Assembly: GCA_021307315.1 (NCBI GenBank)
Contig: JAJSPD010000012.1
Location: forward strand, 868,001-932,000
Length of the DNA: 64,000 nt
Source of the DNA: Bisporella sp. PMI_857
Lineage: Eukaryota; Ascomycota; Leotiomycetes; Helotiales; Helotiaceae
Direction: 5' to 3'
Within the stretch, counting starts at the first letter, position 1. Every line of letters starts with the position of its first letter. Shown one piece after another: positions 34,902 to 45,738 of the stretch. A program made the position numbers and the translations under genes. Below the pieces are notes generated by a model, which searched no databases, was not told the origin of the DNA, and saw only the letters and a list, made by a program, of their open reading frames with translations.

Positions 34902-35492
34902 TGCCTTTGAATCAATCAAGATGCGTATCGCACATAGCGGTCGTACGGGCCCTCGGCTACACTTGAAAAAGTGTGGATCGATAATATCTTGAATTCAGAA
35001 TTGAATTGGCAAATGACGGGCCAGATTATGTTCACACGACGTTTGAGATTCGTAGCAAATATGCTGTACCCCGTGCCGAGTACCATTATTGGTAATGGCG
35101 CTGAAGAGGAACTGTACCGTAGCGATTACCGAGAGATGATTCTGTACAATAGCATATATACCCATGTCCAAGCCAACTATACCAGAGGCGTAATTCAAAA
35201 CTCTTGTATAATTAGAAATAAGGAAACCGTCAACCATCAAAGCGGATGCACAAAAATCTGCCAGTAATTACCTAGTGACACGCTCAGAACGCAATCATGC
35301 AGTCTCCATCAAGACAGCTACGCTCAGCCCTTACTCTCAATATGCCTTTATCATCTATCATGGTACAGCATATCGCGTTTATAACGACTGAAGTATGCCA
35401 TGCTCAATTGCCTTAAGTCTACTTTTGAATGATCATCGTAAACAAACAATGCCAACTTTCTTCTTCTGACTCAGTACCCGAAAATCCGTTGT
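34902..35492. other. Convergent spacer, no gene
   Basis: Lies between the stop of the PPR gene and the stop of the unnamed - strand gene. Two overlapping short frames (about 80-98 codons) on opposite strands lack any family look. Confidence 0.5.
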
Positions 35493-38441
35493 CTATCTCG
35501 AATCTTCTTGATACATTAAGATATCTATGATATCTTCCCCCAAATACTCAGTGGCGTTCTCTCCACTTCTTGCAAAGGCTGGTCTAAAGCTAGCGTCGTC
35601 GTCGTTATTCCTATCTTTGACTTCACTGTCGAAATTTCTGAGGCTAGCCTGCTCTCTGGCGTTCCCAGAGCAATTGGAAGTGCTATCAAACTCTTCAGGA
35701 TTCACTGATCGACCCACAGCTTGCTTTCTGAATGACTGGATTGGTTCACCAAAGCCCGAGTTGCTTTGGATTTCTTCATCGGCGCGGCAGTTTCTTGCAT
35801 AAATATTCGGTAGGTCGCTGGTCTTCTTTTCATCTACAGCTTCTGCCATTAAGCTTGCGCAACAAAAATCTAGGACATAACGCATTAATTACTTACCACT
35901 CTTGTCATACTGAAGCCGCCTCACTGGCACGACCAGTCAGTAATCAGAATCTGTATAGGCGAGATTGTGTATTACACATTCGGCGTACATACCCTCCACG
36001 GTTGGTTCTCTGTTCTCCATGATTACTTGCCATTGAAATATGTCCACAGCAGATTTCGCGGCAACAGCTCTTCCATAAATGTTAGTCTTTCTCAGTAGTG
36101 GAAAATATATATGGCGCGGAGAGGTGATTCATAATAATAACTTGCCTCTTCCCTTTGAGATCAGGGACGGGCGTGAATCCCACAAATTTCCTGGGCCTTT
36201 GTGGCTGTGTATCTTGCCTGGAATACAGATGAAATTGCTGGTTGAAAGTCTCGATGATACGCCAAGGATTTTTGTGCTCCTCTGCCAGAACACTTGGCCC
36301 TGAAGATATTATGGGTTTGTTGATTTTCTCATGCTTCAGAACGGCACCAGATGACAGTTTGTAATTATTCGTCTCATCGGTACTGAACCTCTCTAGCTTT
36401 AACTAAACTATGCAGTGAGCAGCTGTATTCCTGATCTGCGGACGATGCCACTCACAATGAGTTTTGACCGAATGGTAGGCCGTTTAGACGCAACCTCTAG
36501 CGCCGCATCTGATGAATCATCTGCATCGGATCCAGAATGTGCGAACTGTGAACTATGACAAGACACGTTATCACTCGCTTCATCAGGAAACAGTAAATCC
36601 GTAGGGCTTTGAGATTTGGTGTCCTCCTCACTATCCTTGATAACCACAAATTTGGCTCTGATGTATGTTCAGATATCTGAATACTCGTGATATCATGATA
36701 AATTATAGAGTGTGATAATTTAACAGAGTTTTTGGAAAGATCTCCATCCGAAACAGCACACAAGTCACGGGAAGTGTCCCGAAGAGGCGTGGTTTTGTCG
36801 TGCAATTGACTATGCTCCGAGTGGTCAACCATTGAACTCGCTACGGTGGTATCTGATGCGTTTAAGTGAAGAGATGAGCCATATTTATTAGTATCCGCAG
36901 AGCCTCTTAGCAAGAGTGACTCCTATAGGATGGTTAGAGTCAACGTAAAATGGGAAGAGGATAATCTATGTTGTGAGAAGCTTTTCAGCCACTGATTATT
37001 GAGAAAAGCTAGCAATAGGCTTTAGGCTGCCCCGCCGTAGGTATGTGTACTTGCCTCCAAGACTCTATCAAGCCAAGCAATACTGATATGGTAGCTAGAC
37101 TTTCTAAGCCTCCTTGTTCGCCTTGGGCCATCTATTCTCCAAACCTCTTTGGACATAGCCTCTCCGCGAAAATATTGTGCCTACAACATTATTTGTGACC
37201 ACCAACTATTTTCTAAAGAACATATCTTACCTTTAAAGCTCGTGCTCCTAGTTCATATTCTCCATGCTTGGGAGATGGTCGTGGTTCTTTACCATTCTCC
37301 AGAGCAGTGATAGCATTTCTTATATCTTGGAACTGAATATTGAACTTTAGGTTTTCTTCATACGAGGGATGAGATAATGCCAATCGTGAAGGAACTTTCG
37401 GAGCGATTTCTTCGGACCTTGGATAGGGAGCTGAATCAAGTTGCTCTATCTGCCCACTCAATTGAAACTACTCGATTTTAGTCTTGTATGAACTTTGTGA
37501 TCTGGTCTACTGGGTTTACATTGACTAGTAAATTGGTAACTCGAGCAGCTTCATGAGATTCTGACTCTTGTGCTAACTTCTTGTGTTCCAATGTTTTCTG
37601 GCCTGATTTCGGGGATAGCATTGGATATGAATCCATTGACGTCTTTTCCGATTTGTCAGGTGAGGGTTCTGTATTGTCTATAGATGTTCGATATTATTCG
37701 TATCTTCGGGGCTTCTAGTTCTAGGTCCTAGAGTTTTGGTCGGCGAGAAGTGACCTTTCAGTCTCTGCAAATGAGCTTTGAGCCAGCCCTGCTTGGTAGC
37801 GGGGGTATGTTCTTTGAGTTTGATGTAATAAGCCCGTATTCGTTCTGTCGACGCTTGAATATGTCACCCAAAGAGCGACTCTTCCGCAATGTGTACTCTG
37901 GTAGTTGACTTGACCTCCGTAATGCATATTCTGAGCCTTCACTTGGCTATGTTGGCAAAAAGTTAGATAGCAATCCGAGCACTATATCAGCCCCGGGTCA
38001 CCCCAACTTACATAAGTTTCCAATCATAGATGGCATTCTCGGCGGGTTTGGGTTCTGGCCAACCACGGCCAATTGATTGCCGAAAGGTCATTTTTAGAGG
38101 AAATAATTCCAATGGTTTGATGGAACGCTTTTGTACACAATCGTAGACCAAAAGGATATGAGTGATTAATACGTTGAACATGGATTTGCATGGCCTGTGA
38201 AAATGAACCTCTTTATGGGCGGAACTGTAAATAAACTTCCCGATCTGGCAGCAACCCACAACACTAACTTCGTCTAGAAAAGGGGAAGGCGCACGGACCA
38301 CTTGTCGCGAACCTTGCGACCATAAAGATTCATTTGCGTGGCTGAGTTTACAATCTACCAGCGGGTGCAGCAAACCATTCTATATCTCAGCCTTTTTTTT
38401 TCCCTTTTTTTACTTATCCTCGAGCCGCCAGTTACGATCAT
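35493..38441 (-). CDS. Unnamed intron-rich protein, function unknown
   Basis: I do not recognise this gene, but coding segments chain in frame through about ten short introns. Likely start is ATG-ATC (38436-38441), a 56-bp intron, then 38379 down to about 38015 (GLLHPLVDCKLSHANESLW ... SIKPLELFPLKMTF). Polar segments follow near 37760-37960 and 37520-37690, then 37231-37450, 37055-37180 (a basic, Trp-containing block, GEAMSKEVWRIDGPRRTRRL), about 36760-36922, about 36456-36660, 36146-36402 (NPWRIIETFNQQFHLYSRQD), about 35997-36069 and 35493-35880. The total is roughly 700 residues, mostly Ser- and charge-rich, so probably disordered around two or three conserved islands. Two introns appear to use GC donors. 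The exon list is a hypothesis, since several joins (near 37960, 37700, 36700 and 35950) are ambiguous. It is divergent from the RRM gene at 38515, only 73 bp away. Confidence 0.5.
36070..36145 (-). other. Second candidate GC-AG intron in the unnamed gene
   Basis: AAGAG/GCAAGTTA begins the intron, which has a strong GACTAAC branch site and ends TGGAAG/AGCTG. The join keeps the frame into AVAAKSAVDIFQWQVIMENR. The alternative GT (GTTATT) gives a poorer continuation. Confidence 0.4.
36923..37054 (-). other. Candidate GC-AG intron in the unnamed gene
   Basis: The exon ending VLE is followed by G/GCAAGTAC, an exact match to the usual GC-donor consensus AG/GCAAGT. Joining to CTATAG/GAGTCA keeps the frame; the nearby GT (GTACAC) does not. 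Confidence 0.45.
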
Positions 38442-38514
38442 TAATCTGCTAGCACGGAAGCACAAAACTTCTAAGTTACTAACTAGACTCTACTAATTTC
38501 ACAGCGTAACAACC

Positions 38515-39746
38515 ATGGCACCTCCGAAGGCCGCCTCAGATTTCGAGACGATGATCCACGCTGGTACGGTTCCTCTGAAAGAAGACTTGCTTGTTAATAT
38601 TTTAGCTGCCGCTAACTCGATTGTAGATCGTGAGCGTCGAAAGGCCTCATCGCTTGCACAGGAAATATTAGGCAAAGGTCGGAGATCAAGCGCGCCAGGA
38701 GCTGGAGTTAGCGTAGCGAACCGCAAACCTGGAACGGGGCCATCGCTTGCCAGTAGAATCGGCGTCGCAAAGGTATATCTGGCCGTGGAAATAGATGCCT
38801 TGATGTGTTATATCGAAGCACATCAAGGATCTGGGTCACAGCATCTTCTAACAGCTTGCAGAGAATCGCTTCGACCAAGCCCGTGGGAAAGAACGCGAGA
38901 CAGCCGAAGGGTGACGTCGAAGCGGACTGGACACACGACCTTCATTCTGTCAATAACTCTCCCGCGTCTGGCGGTGCTCGAGGCTCTCGTCAAGCTACCA
39001 CGTCATACCGTGTCGGTCGTGCTGATCGTCTTCATTCGGCGATTCACGGTTCTGCATCTTCTCCCGCTCTCAATAGTCAATTCAAAGTCGTTGCACCTCG
39101 AGCTAGCATGTCGATTCGTGGCATTGCTGGTCCATATATAGTGATGGCAAAAAATTTCGCGCATGGGACGACCGCGGCAGACATAGAAAGTGCGATGACA
39201 CCAGTTGGAGGGATAATTTTGGGTTGTCGTCTTATTGCCGAAAGGCCTAAAGTCATCGCAGAGATTATTTTCGAGACGAAAGAAGGCGCCGATAATGTAG
39301 TGGAAACCTTCAATAACCAGAGTGTAGGCATCATGTAAAGGGGCTATGCAATCAAGGCTAATGATTATTGCTAGGCTGATGGTCATCTGTTACATGTCTT
39401 TCATAAAGTCGGCAGTGCAACACCACAAGCTTCTATTCCTCAACCTACACCTGCCATCCCGTCTGGACCTCGCTCAACTAGGCTTGCCGACCAGTCCAAC
39501 GGCAATTTATCTAGCTATAATGGCTCTGAGAGATATCCCCAAGACCAAAGCCGTGAGCGAAGACGAGACTACGAGACTAGGGCCGAGGTCATTGACGGCT
39601 CATATGGATTTGACGATAGGATGGACACGGACGACCGCGAAGATGACAGAAACAGAGCAAACCTATATAGCGACAATCTTGTCAACAAGCGCGGACGTGG
39701 TCATAGTCTGGAGAGAGGACGCGGTAACCCCCGTCGATATAACTGA
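38515..39746 (+). CDS. RRM-domain RNA-binding protein (THO4/Mlo3-like)
   Basis: Three exons, 38515-38772, 38862-39323 and 39375-39746, with introns of 89 and 51 bp (the first has CTTCTAAC); 363 residues. A single RRM spans about 195-275: GPYIVMAKNFAHGTTAADIE, GGIILGCRLIAERPKVIAEI, then ADNVVETFNNQSADGHLLHV, with the second intron inside the domain. The N-terminal part contains a short helical stretch (LLVNILAAANSIVDRERRKA), and the C-terminus is rich in Arg, Asp and Gly (RRDYETRAE ... KRGRGHSLERGRGNPRRYN), as in nuclear export adaptors. Single RRM plus RG-rich end suggests a role in nuclear mRNP assembly or export, by family analogy only. Confidence 0.82.
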
Positions 39747-40111
39747 GCATTGCCCACCTATCAACAGATCCTAAACCTGGCGGCGGCGGCCTTTTAGAAA
39801 AGCCTAGCTTTGCATCGGCCATATATAGTCTGCAAGATGGTGCGAAGTTTCCGTTATTCACGAATTGCGTATTGCTACCTCTCAATGGCCATGCGGGATG
39901 TAAAATTAGTAATAATGATAGGAAGCACTATTTGGGGACTTCTTGACGAGTCGTTTGAATGAATTATGAACCAAAAATAAAGCCCAGGTACGAGCAAGCA
40001 CAGCTATGCAAAATAATGCACTGCCTTCCGAATTTACGAGATGATATTATTTTCGTGTAGATTACCTTCAATGGCCTGTTTCAATAACTGCTAGACTTCC
40101 TAAAATCTAGA

Positions 40112-40438
40112 ATGACGAAAGCCCCACTCGTTCTCAAAAACTCTATACTCTCCCTTCCTAGAAGACAACAACAACCAACCGAGCTCCCGCTCCCTATTGG
40201 CAGGCATCCAGCCCCTTCCAACAGAGACAACAAAACTACCATTAGCGCGGGATTGACCAGGATGTTCCTTTTAGCCCGCCAGCGCAAACGAGAAGCCATC
40301 ACCATCACAGGAACGACAGAGAATATGTTGTCAGAAGAGGCGATGCTCAAATTGAAATCAGAAGCGGGCTTGCCTAAATTTCACGGCCGTACCGTAGCAT
40401 CGCCCAACGGGCAGCAAGTTGGGTATTTTGTCGAGTGA
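40112..40438 (+). CDS. Possible small protein, unknown
   Basis: ATG-initiated frame of 108 codons between the RRM gene and YAK1, with a basic, Gln/Pro-rich N-terminal half and an ordinary-looking end (LSEEAMLKLKSEAGLPKFHG). The opposite strand is open over much of the same stretch, so this may be chance. No family recognised, and no introns needed. It could also lie in the RRM gene's 3' UTR. Confidence 0.25.
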   Translation: MTKAPLVLKNSILSLPRRQQQPTELPLPIGRHPAPSNRDNKTTISAGLTRMFLLARQRKREAITITGTTENMLSEEAMLKLKSEAGLPKFHGRTVASPNGQQVGYFVE

Positions 40439-40992
40439 GGGATAAATACCTTTCGAGGCATAAGGGACAATAAACAAGAGGGGGGATAGAGCCAAAGAAC
40501 AAAACGGAACTACAAAGCATGACAAGAATGTAATTGTGGTATCTAAATACAAAGAGGCGTGGTTATGGGTGGGACCAAAGTTCTATTGCACCTGGCCTTA
40601 TCACGAAAGCCATGGGGAACAAAAGCCAGAAGGGGTGATATGTGCATGCTCAGTGTTCTTTATTCTTCGTGCAGTGCAGCTTCTGTAAACTACATGTGCA
40701 AAGTTAACTCCTCGCCAGCATTTCGGAACCTCCTTTGATACAAATCCGAGTGGCGGAATTGGCAGACCTGAGCGTAGAAAAATGATTGCTCCCCAGCAGT
40801 GTATGTGAGCCTTCTTTCCCGTAGTCACTTGATGTATCCTGTATCTCGCTACTATAGCTCGTCTCTACTAGGATCAGATCGAAGCCAGCTACTCAGTGCT
40901 ATTTGCCAAATACTAACATTGGCTAGACGGCTTAAGTCGCAAGTTCGTGCCGCCATGATGCCTCTTCTAGGCATTGTGGAATACGCAGTGTT

Positions 40993-43935
40993 TCAATGCC
41001 ATTGGCTTTGCGCCATGAATCCCTCCTCAAGTGTTCGGTCCTCAAGAGTCCGAACGAAATTCTGGTTGTTTCGTGGCCCGGTTTGTCCCCCCTGAGCAGC
41101 TCGACTACCCCGTCTACGTGCACTTCCAGGGTTGCCATCTGTCACTCCATCAGGAGGGGGAGGATAATAGGCGGGACTTGGTTGTAATCGGATCGGTTGG
41201 TTGGGATCGAGATGACTGGCAACTCTTTGTATAGTTGCGGGAATGCCACCTTGTTGCACTTCCATCGTGGAAGCTCTTTGACGCCCCGACCGCATAGTTG
41301 CCTGTGCGTAGAGGCTCTGTTGTACCTGTGGAGGGCCTTGCCCATATTGGGCTGGGGGCATCTGGGCTGGAGGCTGCTGATGCATACCCCCGCTCATGCC
41401 CATCTGGCCATATGGTCCCGGCTGTTGCTGTGATGGATAAGGTGGCGGAGCTCCTTGATGATTGATGTTACCTGCATACATGTTATAGTTTTGCGGCTGC
41501 TGCACCTGCGGGGGTGCAGCCTGAGGATACTGCGTCATTGTCGAAGGAGCATACGGGTTAGGTGGGGCGGCGTGAGCCTGCGCGTGAGCCTGCGCGTGTA
41601 CCTGACTCTGTGAGGCTTGTGCTCGTTGTTTGCTAAGGGCCTCAGCCTGTTGCTGCTGCTGAGTTCCAGGCGCTGGCGATCGGTTGATGGAACTTGACTT
41701 CAAATTCATTGGGGGCACAAATGGTCCAGTGTACTTTTGCTGTGTTATGAAAGGATGCATTTTTGCCTGTTGAGGAGACCATCGTTCTAAAGGATTGATG
41801 TTAAGTAGTCCACGGACGAAATCAATGAATGCTACTCGATTGCTCATTTCTTCAAATGTTAGCACGAATTTTTGTCAATGCCACGAACTATCTTACCTCG
41901 TTCGATCTCATTTGGCTTCATGTTCTTTCGCGGCATCGCATAGGACCGGATAATGTCCGGTAATTGCGTCGCTTGAAAGTATTTCTTACTCGGCTGTTCC
42001 TTAGTTCCGTGCTCTCTTGAGTACTGTTCCATACTCTTCAGATGATAGGTACGTCTTCCGTAGTCGTCTACATCGTGTCTCTTCTCAAAGAATTCACCCG
42101 ATTGCTTTCCCATCTCTAACATCCACGTTGGAGGGTTGCCAAGCATTTCTACAATTCGCGACACCTGGTTGTATTCCGACGATCCTGGAAAGAGCGGCAG
42201 CCCTAGGAAAAGTTCCACTACTATACATCCCAGTGACCACATGTCGATTGCGGAAGAATAGGGTAGACCCAACAGGACTTCGGGAGATCTGTAGAATCGT
42301 GATTGGATATAAGTGTACACAGTTTGACGTTCATCGCAAGCTGATCCGAAATCAATGATCTTGATAATTGGGCTTTCGAGATTCTTCAGCAATATATTCT
42401 CCGGTTTCAGATCACAGTGGATTAGCCGCGCCTTATTCAACAGACTTAGTCCATTCAAAAGCTGTTGTGCAAAAACTCGCACAAGTGTAGTGCTCAGGCC
42501 TCTGAACTGATTTTGTTTGATAAGCTCGTATAGATTTACGCTCAGCAGCTCGAATACTAAGCAAAGATGTTGCCGGTGGATAAATGTGTCTTTCAATCGA
42601 AGGAGATGATGGTCGTCGTTCTTGTCAAGCTTGGTATTGAGCTATAGCATGGTTAGTTAGGAACAGAACATCATGATGAGCACTTCTCACCAAGTCAAGT
42701 ACAGAGACTTCCATCATACTCTGGTTGAAATATGCGGTTCTGTTCTTTACCACCTTTACAGCAACAACTTCCTGTGTTTTTAGGTTCTGACACTTCACAA
42801 CTTGACCAAAAGTTCCCTGACCTAGCACATCAAGAATTAAGTAGCGATTTCTGGAGAAAGATGTTAGCAGTCATTATCGCAAAGAATATAGAATTGTTAA
42901 CCTCGTAACATACTTATGACCTGTTTCCTCAGACCCGAGAATGTCATTCACATAAAGTATATAATCACTGTCCTCATTATCAAAGCCATCATTTTTGACA
43001 CCTTTGCTAGGTTTGGTAAGAACTCTGCGGGGATTTCGTGATGATTCGTATTTGAAACTAGGATTACAGATTCGATATGTGGATGGTAGATGGCTTGTGA
43101 GCGCTTGGAGGGGCTAGCACATTGTCAGTATGCCGTTGCGTTAACGCTAGATACCACCTACGCTTATGAAGCCTCCTTCTGGATTTGCTCTGCGGAACGC
43201 AGGTTGAGCATTAACTTTGGGACGAAGATCTTCTAATGTTCGAACTCTGGAAAATTCGGGCACAGGCCCCTTGCCCGGAGGAGCTCCTGCGTTTTGCTGC
43301 CCAGGTCTTCGGGTGCTTTTCGTGTCGTTGCCAAACACTGCATTTAATTGCTGAGTTGCGGAATTGGGGTATGATTCGTTATTGTTATTCGAAGAATATG
43401 GCGTTATAGGGGGCAACTGCTGCGTTTGCTGGCGACTTGTGTAGTAGGAGCCTGGCGATGAATAATTTCCAGGCCTAGTTGGTGACTGGCGCTGGGCGGC
43501 CACTTGTGCGCTATAATTTTGGCCTTGCGATGCACCGTAGGGAGAGGTTGGAGACAGAGTCTCCATGGGAGAGTAGCGCTGAGCTGCAGCAGAGGGCACC
43601 TCTCCCGCAGAGTGTTGTACTGCTATGCGAGAGCCAGATAAATGTTGTTGATGGTGTGGCCGCATCGGGTACTTCACGCCAGCATCTGACATAGCAATAT
43701 CTCCGTTTCCATCCCTCATATTGGGCGTCGTCGCTGGCGATGACCCGACGGGTTGGCCATGCGCACCCATACCGCCTTGATATTGGCTGTAGTTAAAAGT
43801 GCTTGAAGGTTGAGATTGAGAGCCTCCATTATAGTCGCGAGACCCTGGTGGCTGTTGATTCGGAGGAGGATTGGCATTACCATTATACCTTCTTGAACCG
43901 CCAGCAGAATCCGAATACGCACCCCATTGCTCCAT
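40993..43935 (-). CDS. YAK1: Dual-specificity protein kinase Yak1 (DYRK family)
   Basis: DYRK kinase that restrains growth downstream of nutrient (PKA/TOR) signalling. Five exons: 43162-43935, 42914-43113, 42691-42850, 41897-42641 and 40993-41849, with introns of 47-63 bp; 911 residues. The N-terminal 260 residues are Gln/Ser/Pro-rich. The kinase domain starts near 325: glycine loop LGQGTFGQVVKC (about 332), VAVKVV lysine, HCDLKPENILL catalytic loop (about 450; HCD in place of HRD is normal for this family), and DFGSACDERQTVYTYIQSRF, with the YxY activation-loop tyrosine pair. SRFYRSPEVLLGLPY and SLGCIVVELFLGLPLFPG follow. The C-terminus is a Gln/Pro/Ala-rich region with HAQAHAQAHA repeats. 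It is divergent from RAD26 across 1.8 kb. Confidence 0.95.
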
Positions 43936-44404
43936 CGTGGACGGTAGTGTTAAGTGTCAACACAGGGAAGCTTTGTCGCAGGCACTTTTACTGTCCGGCC
44001 AAGAGAGTACAAAAGCGTTACACGGGCTGCCCAAGACAATCACCTCCTGGGGGTGACCAGTGACTCGAGAACGCGTCGCAGGAAATGATAAACCTCTGAG
44101 AAGAGGCAGAGAAAGCCTGTTTGTATATGATTTGTTGTCAACGATGCATGATTGTAGGAGAGGTCGAGGTAGGGAGTCGGTGAACAGGGACGATGTTCGT
44201 ATCTCAATGGGAGAGCAGCAGCTTGAGGTCAGGACCCTTGGGCTAAATTAAGCGCGGCGGGAGTGAGGTGTGGATTTTGGAGGGGGATGGGGATGGGATG
44301 TCACTGTTAGAGTGACTTGGCAATGAATGAGAAGTGTGTAATCACAATTTATTTCTGTAGCAAAGGGAGATTGAGCCACAGTGATAATTAGATTAGAAAT
44401 GATC

Positions 44405-44479
44405 AAGAAAAAAAAAAAGAAAAAAAGAGAAGGAAAAAAAAAAAGACAGAGAGTGAGGGAGAGGGGGAGAGAGGGAAGT
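44405..44479 (+). repeat. Purine (A/G) tract
   Basis: About 75 bases, almost all A and G on the + strand: A-rich first, then GA-rich. Such tracts often exclude nucleosomes near promoters. Confidence 0.85.
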
Positions 44480-44528
44480 GAGACACATACAACATCTGCA
44501 TTCAGATACTATTCAAAAGCGACCAATG

Positions 44529-44546
44529 CACACACACACACACACA
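44529..44546. repeat. (CA)9 microsatellite
   Basis: Nine perfect CA units between the purine tract and an AT-rich stretch. Confidence 0.95.
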
Positions 44547-45002
44547 TACTTTTTATGTTATGCTCGGCTTATTTCTGGTGCACATGTACAGTACGTTTAG
44601 TGCTAAGATGGTGCTGAGCATCTTGCCCACAATATACGGTTTATTTGTATGGGCTTTTGTACAAGCCAGCTGAAACCCCACAAGTGCCTTTTGTAGCTCC
44701 GATCACTAGGATATCTGGCATAATTCATTCTATATGCCCCCATATTACGTTGTTAGTTAGGTCTGGCTTGGAACTAGCTATGAACAAACACGCGGTGCAA
44801 TTTCTCAAGAATAGCATCTGTGACCAGGTACTGGTATTATTAGGCTGCCATGAAAAAAGTCTTTTTGGAGCCCAACAGAACAAAGAACGACAAGCGGATT
44901 GGAGAATGAAGCCTTCAGTCACCCCAACCACCAGAATAATAACAATAACAATAATATTAATCTCCGAAGGCTGGTTGGACCGATCAAAGCATTCGCTGTC
45001 CA

Positions 45003-45032
45003 AGAAAAAAAAAAAAAAGAAAAAAGAAAAAG
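45003..45032 (+). repeat. A-rich tract
   Basis: Thirty bases of A broken by G, about 700 bp upstream of the RAD26 start. Confidence 0.9.
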
Positions 45033-45738
45033 CCCCCCAAAATTTATCGGCGGGATGCAGGGCAGGTTCGAATGATATCATACAAGGCTCGACTTCAACG
45101 GTTCAGGCTATTTCTTAGCTCATGGCACGAAATGCCCTATATGTCTGGTGTAACAAAGACGCCAAATCCAGTCAGATGGGTACACACAAGACTGAGGAGT
45201 CCGATGAAATGTCTGAAGCTACAGATGTTTCCATTTTCTTTCCACTTCTTGAGAACCACTGCACAAATATAGACATACTTAAATCACTCGAATTAACGAA
45301 CATTTCAAAGTTTTATTTTGGAATATTTATTTAATTCCCAATTGACTTCTGCTGACAAACATCCCTTTACATTGACGGTCAAGGCTTTTCTCTATGGCCT
45401 CACATGACAAGGCTGATGCCTTAGCTGATAAGAGAGACCAGCCTGATGAATCATGACGCAGACTCTACCATGTTTCCCTGCCTACAACAATTCTTCAATT
45501 TCTTCTTTTATTCTTGATTTATCTCTTCTGCAAACATAGGATGCATTTGATACATTCTACAACTCTATGTTAAGTAGGGTTTCGCGCGGTTCAAAACCGA
45601 ACCTGAAGTTCGCCCTACTAAAGCCTGCTGCTGCCTTCAGCAGTAGCCATCATTTACTCTCGACCTCACCTCTGACAACTGTACAATCTTCATGCATGAG
45701 ATTTCCCCCCCGAGAAGTTGTCCAAGGTCGCTCCTAAC

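Larger units (their letters stand above)
43936..45738. other. Long divergent intergenic region YAK1/RAD26
   Basis: 1.8 kb with no gene I can support. It holds a purine tract, a CA repeat and an A-rich tract (listed separately). A frame of 157 codons at 44645-45118 runs through the A-tract and is not convincing. Large upstream regions are common for regulatory kinases such as YAK1. Confidence 0.6.

Noticed and set aside
40745..40800. tRNA-Leu-like start (GAGTGGCGGAATTGGCAGACC)
   Set aside because: The first part resembles a tRNA D-arm region, but no anticodon stem, T-loop (GGTTCGA-type) or closing acceptor stem follows.
44645..45118. 157-codon frame upstream of RAD26
   Set aside because: It crosses a 30-base A-tract giving poly-Lys, has no conserved look, and is not part of a multi-exon model.
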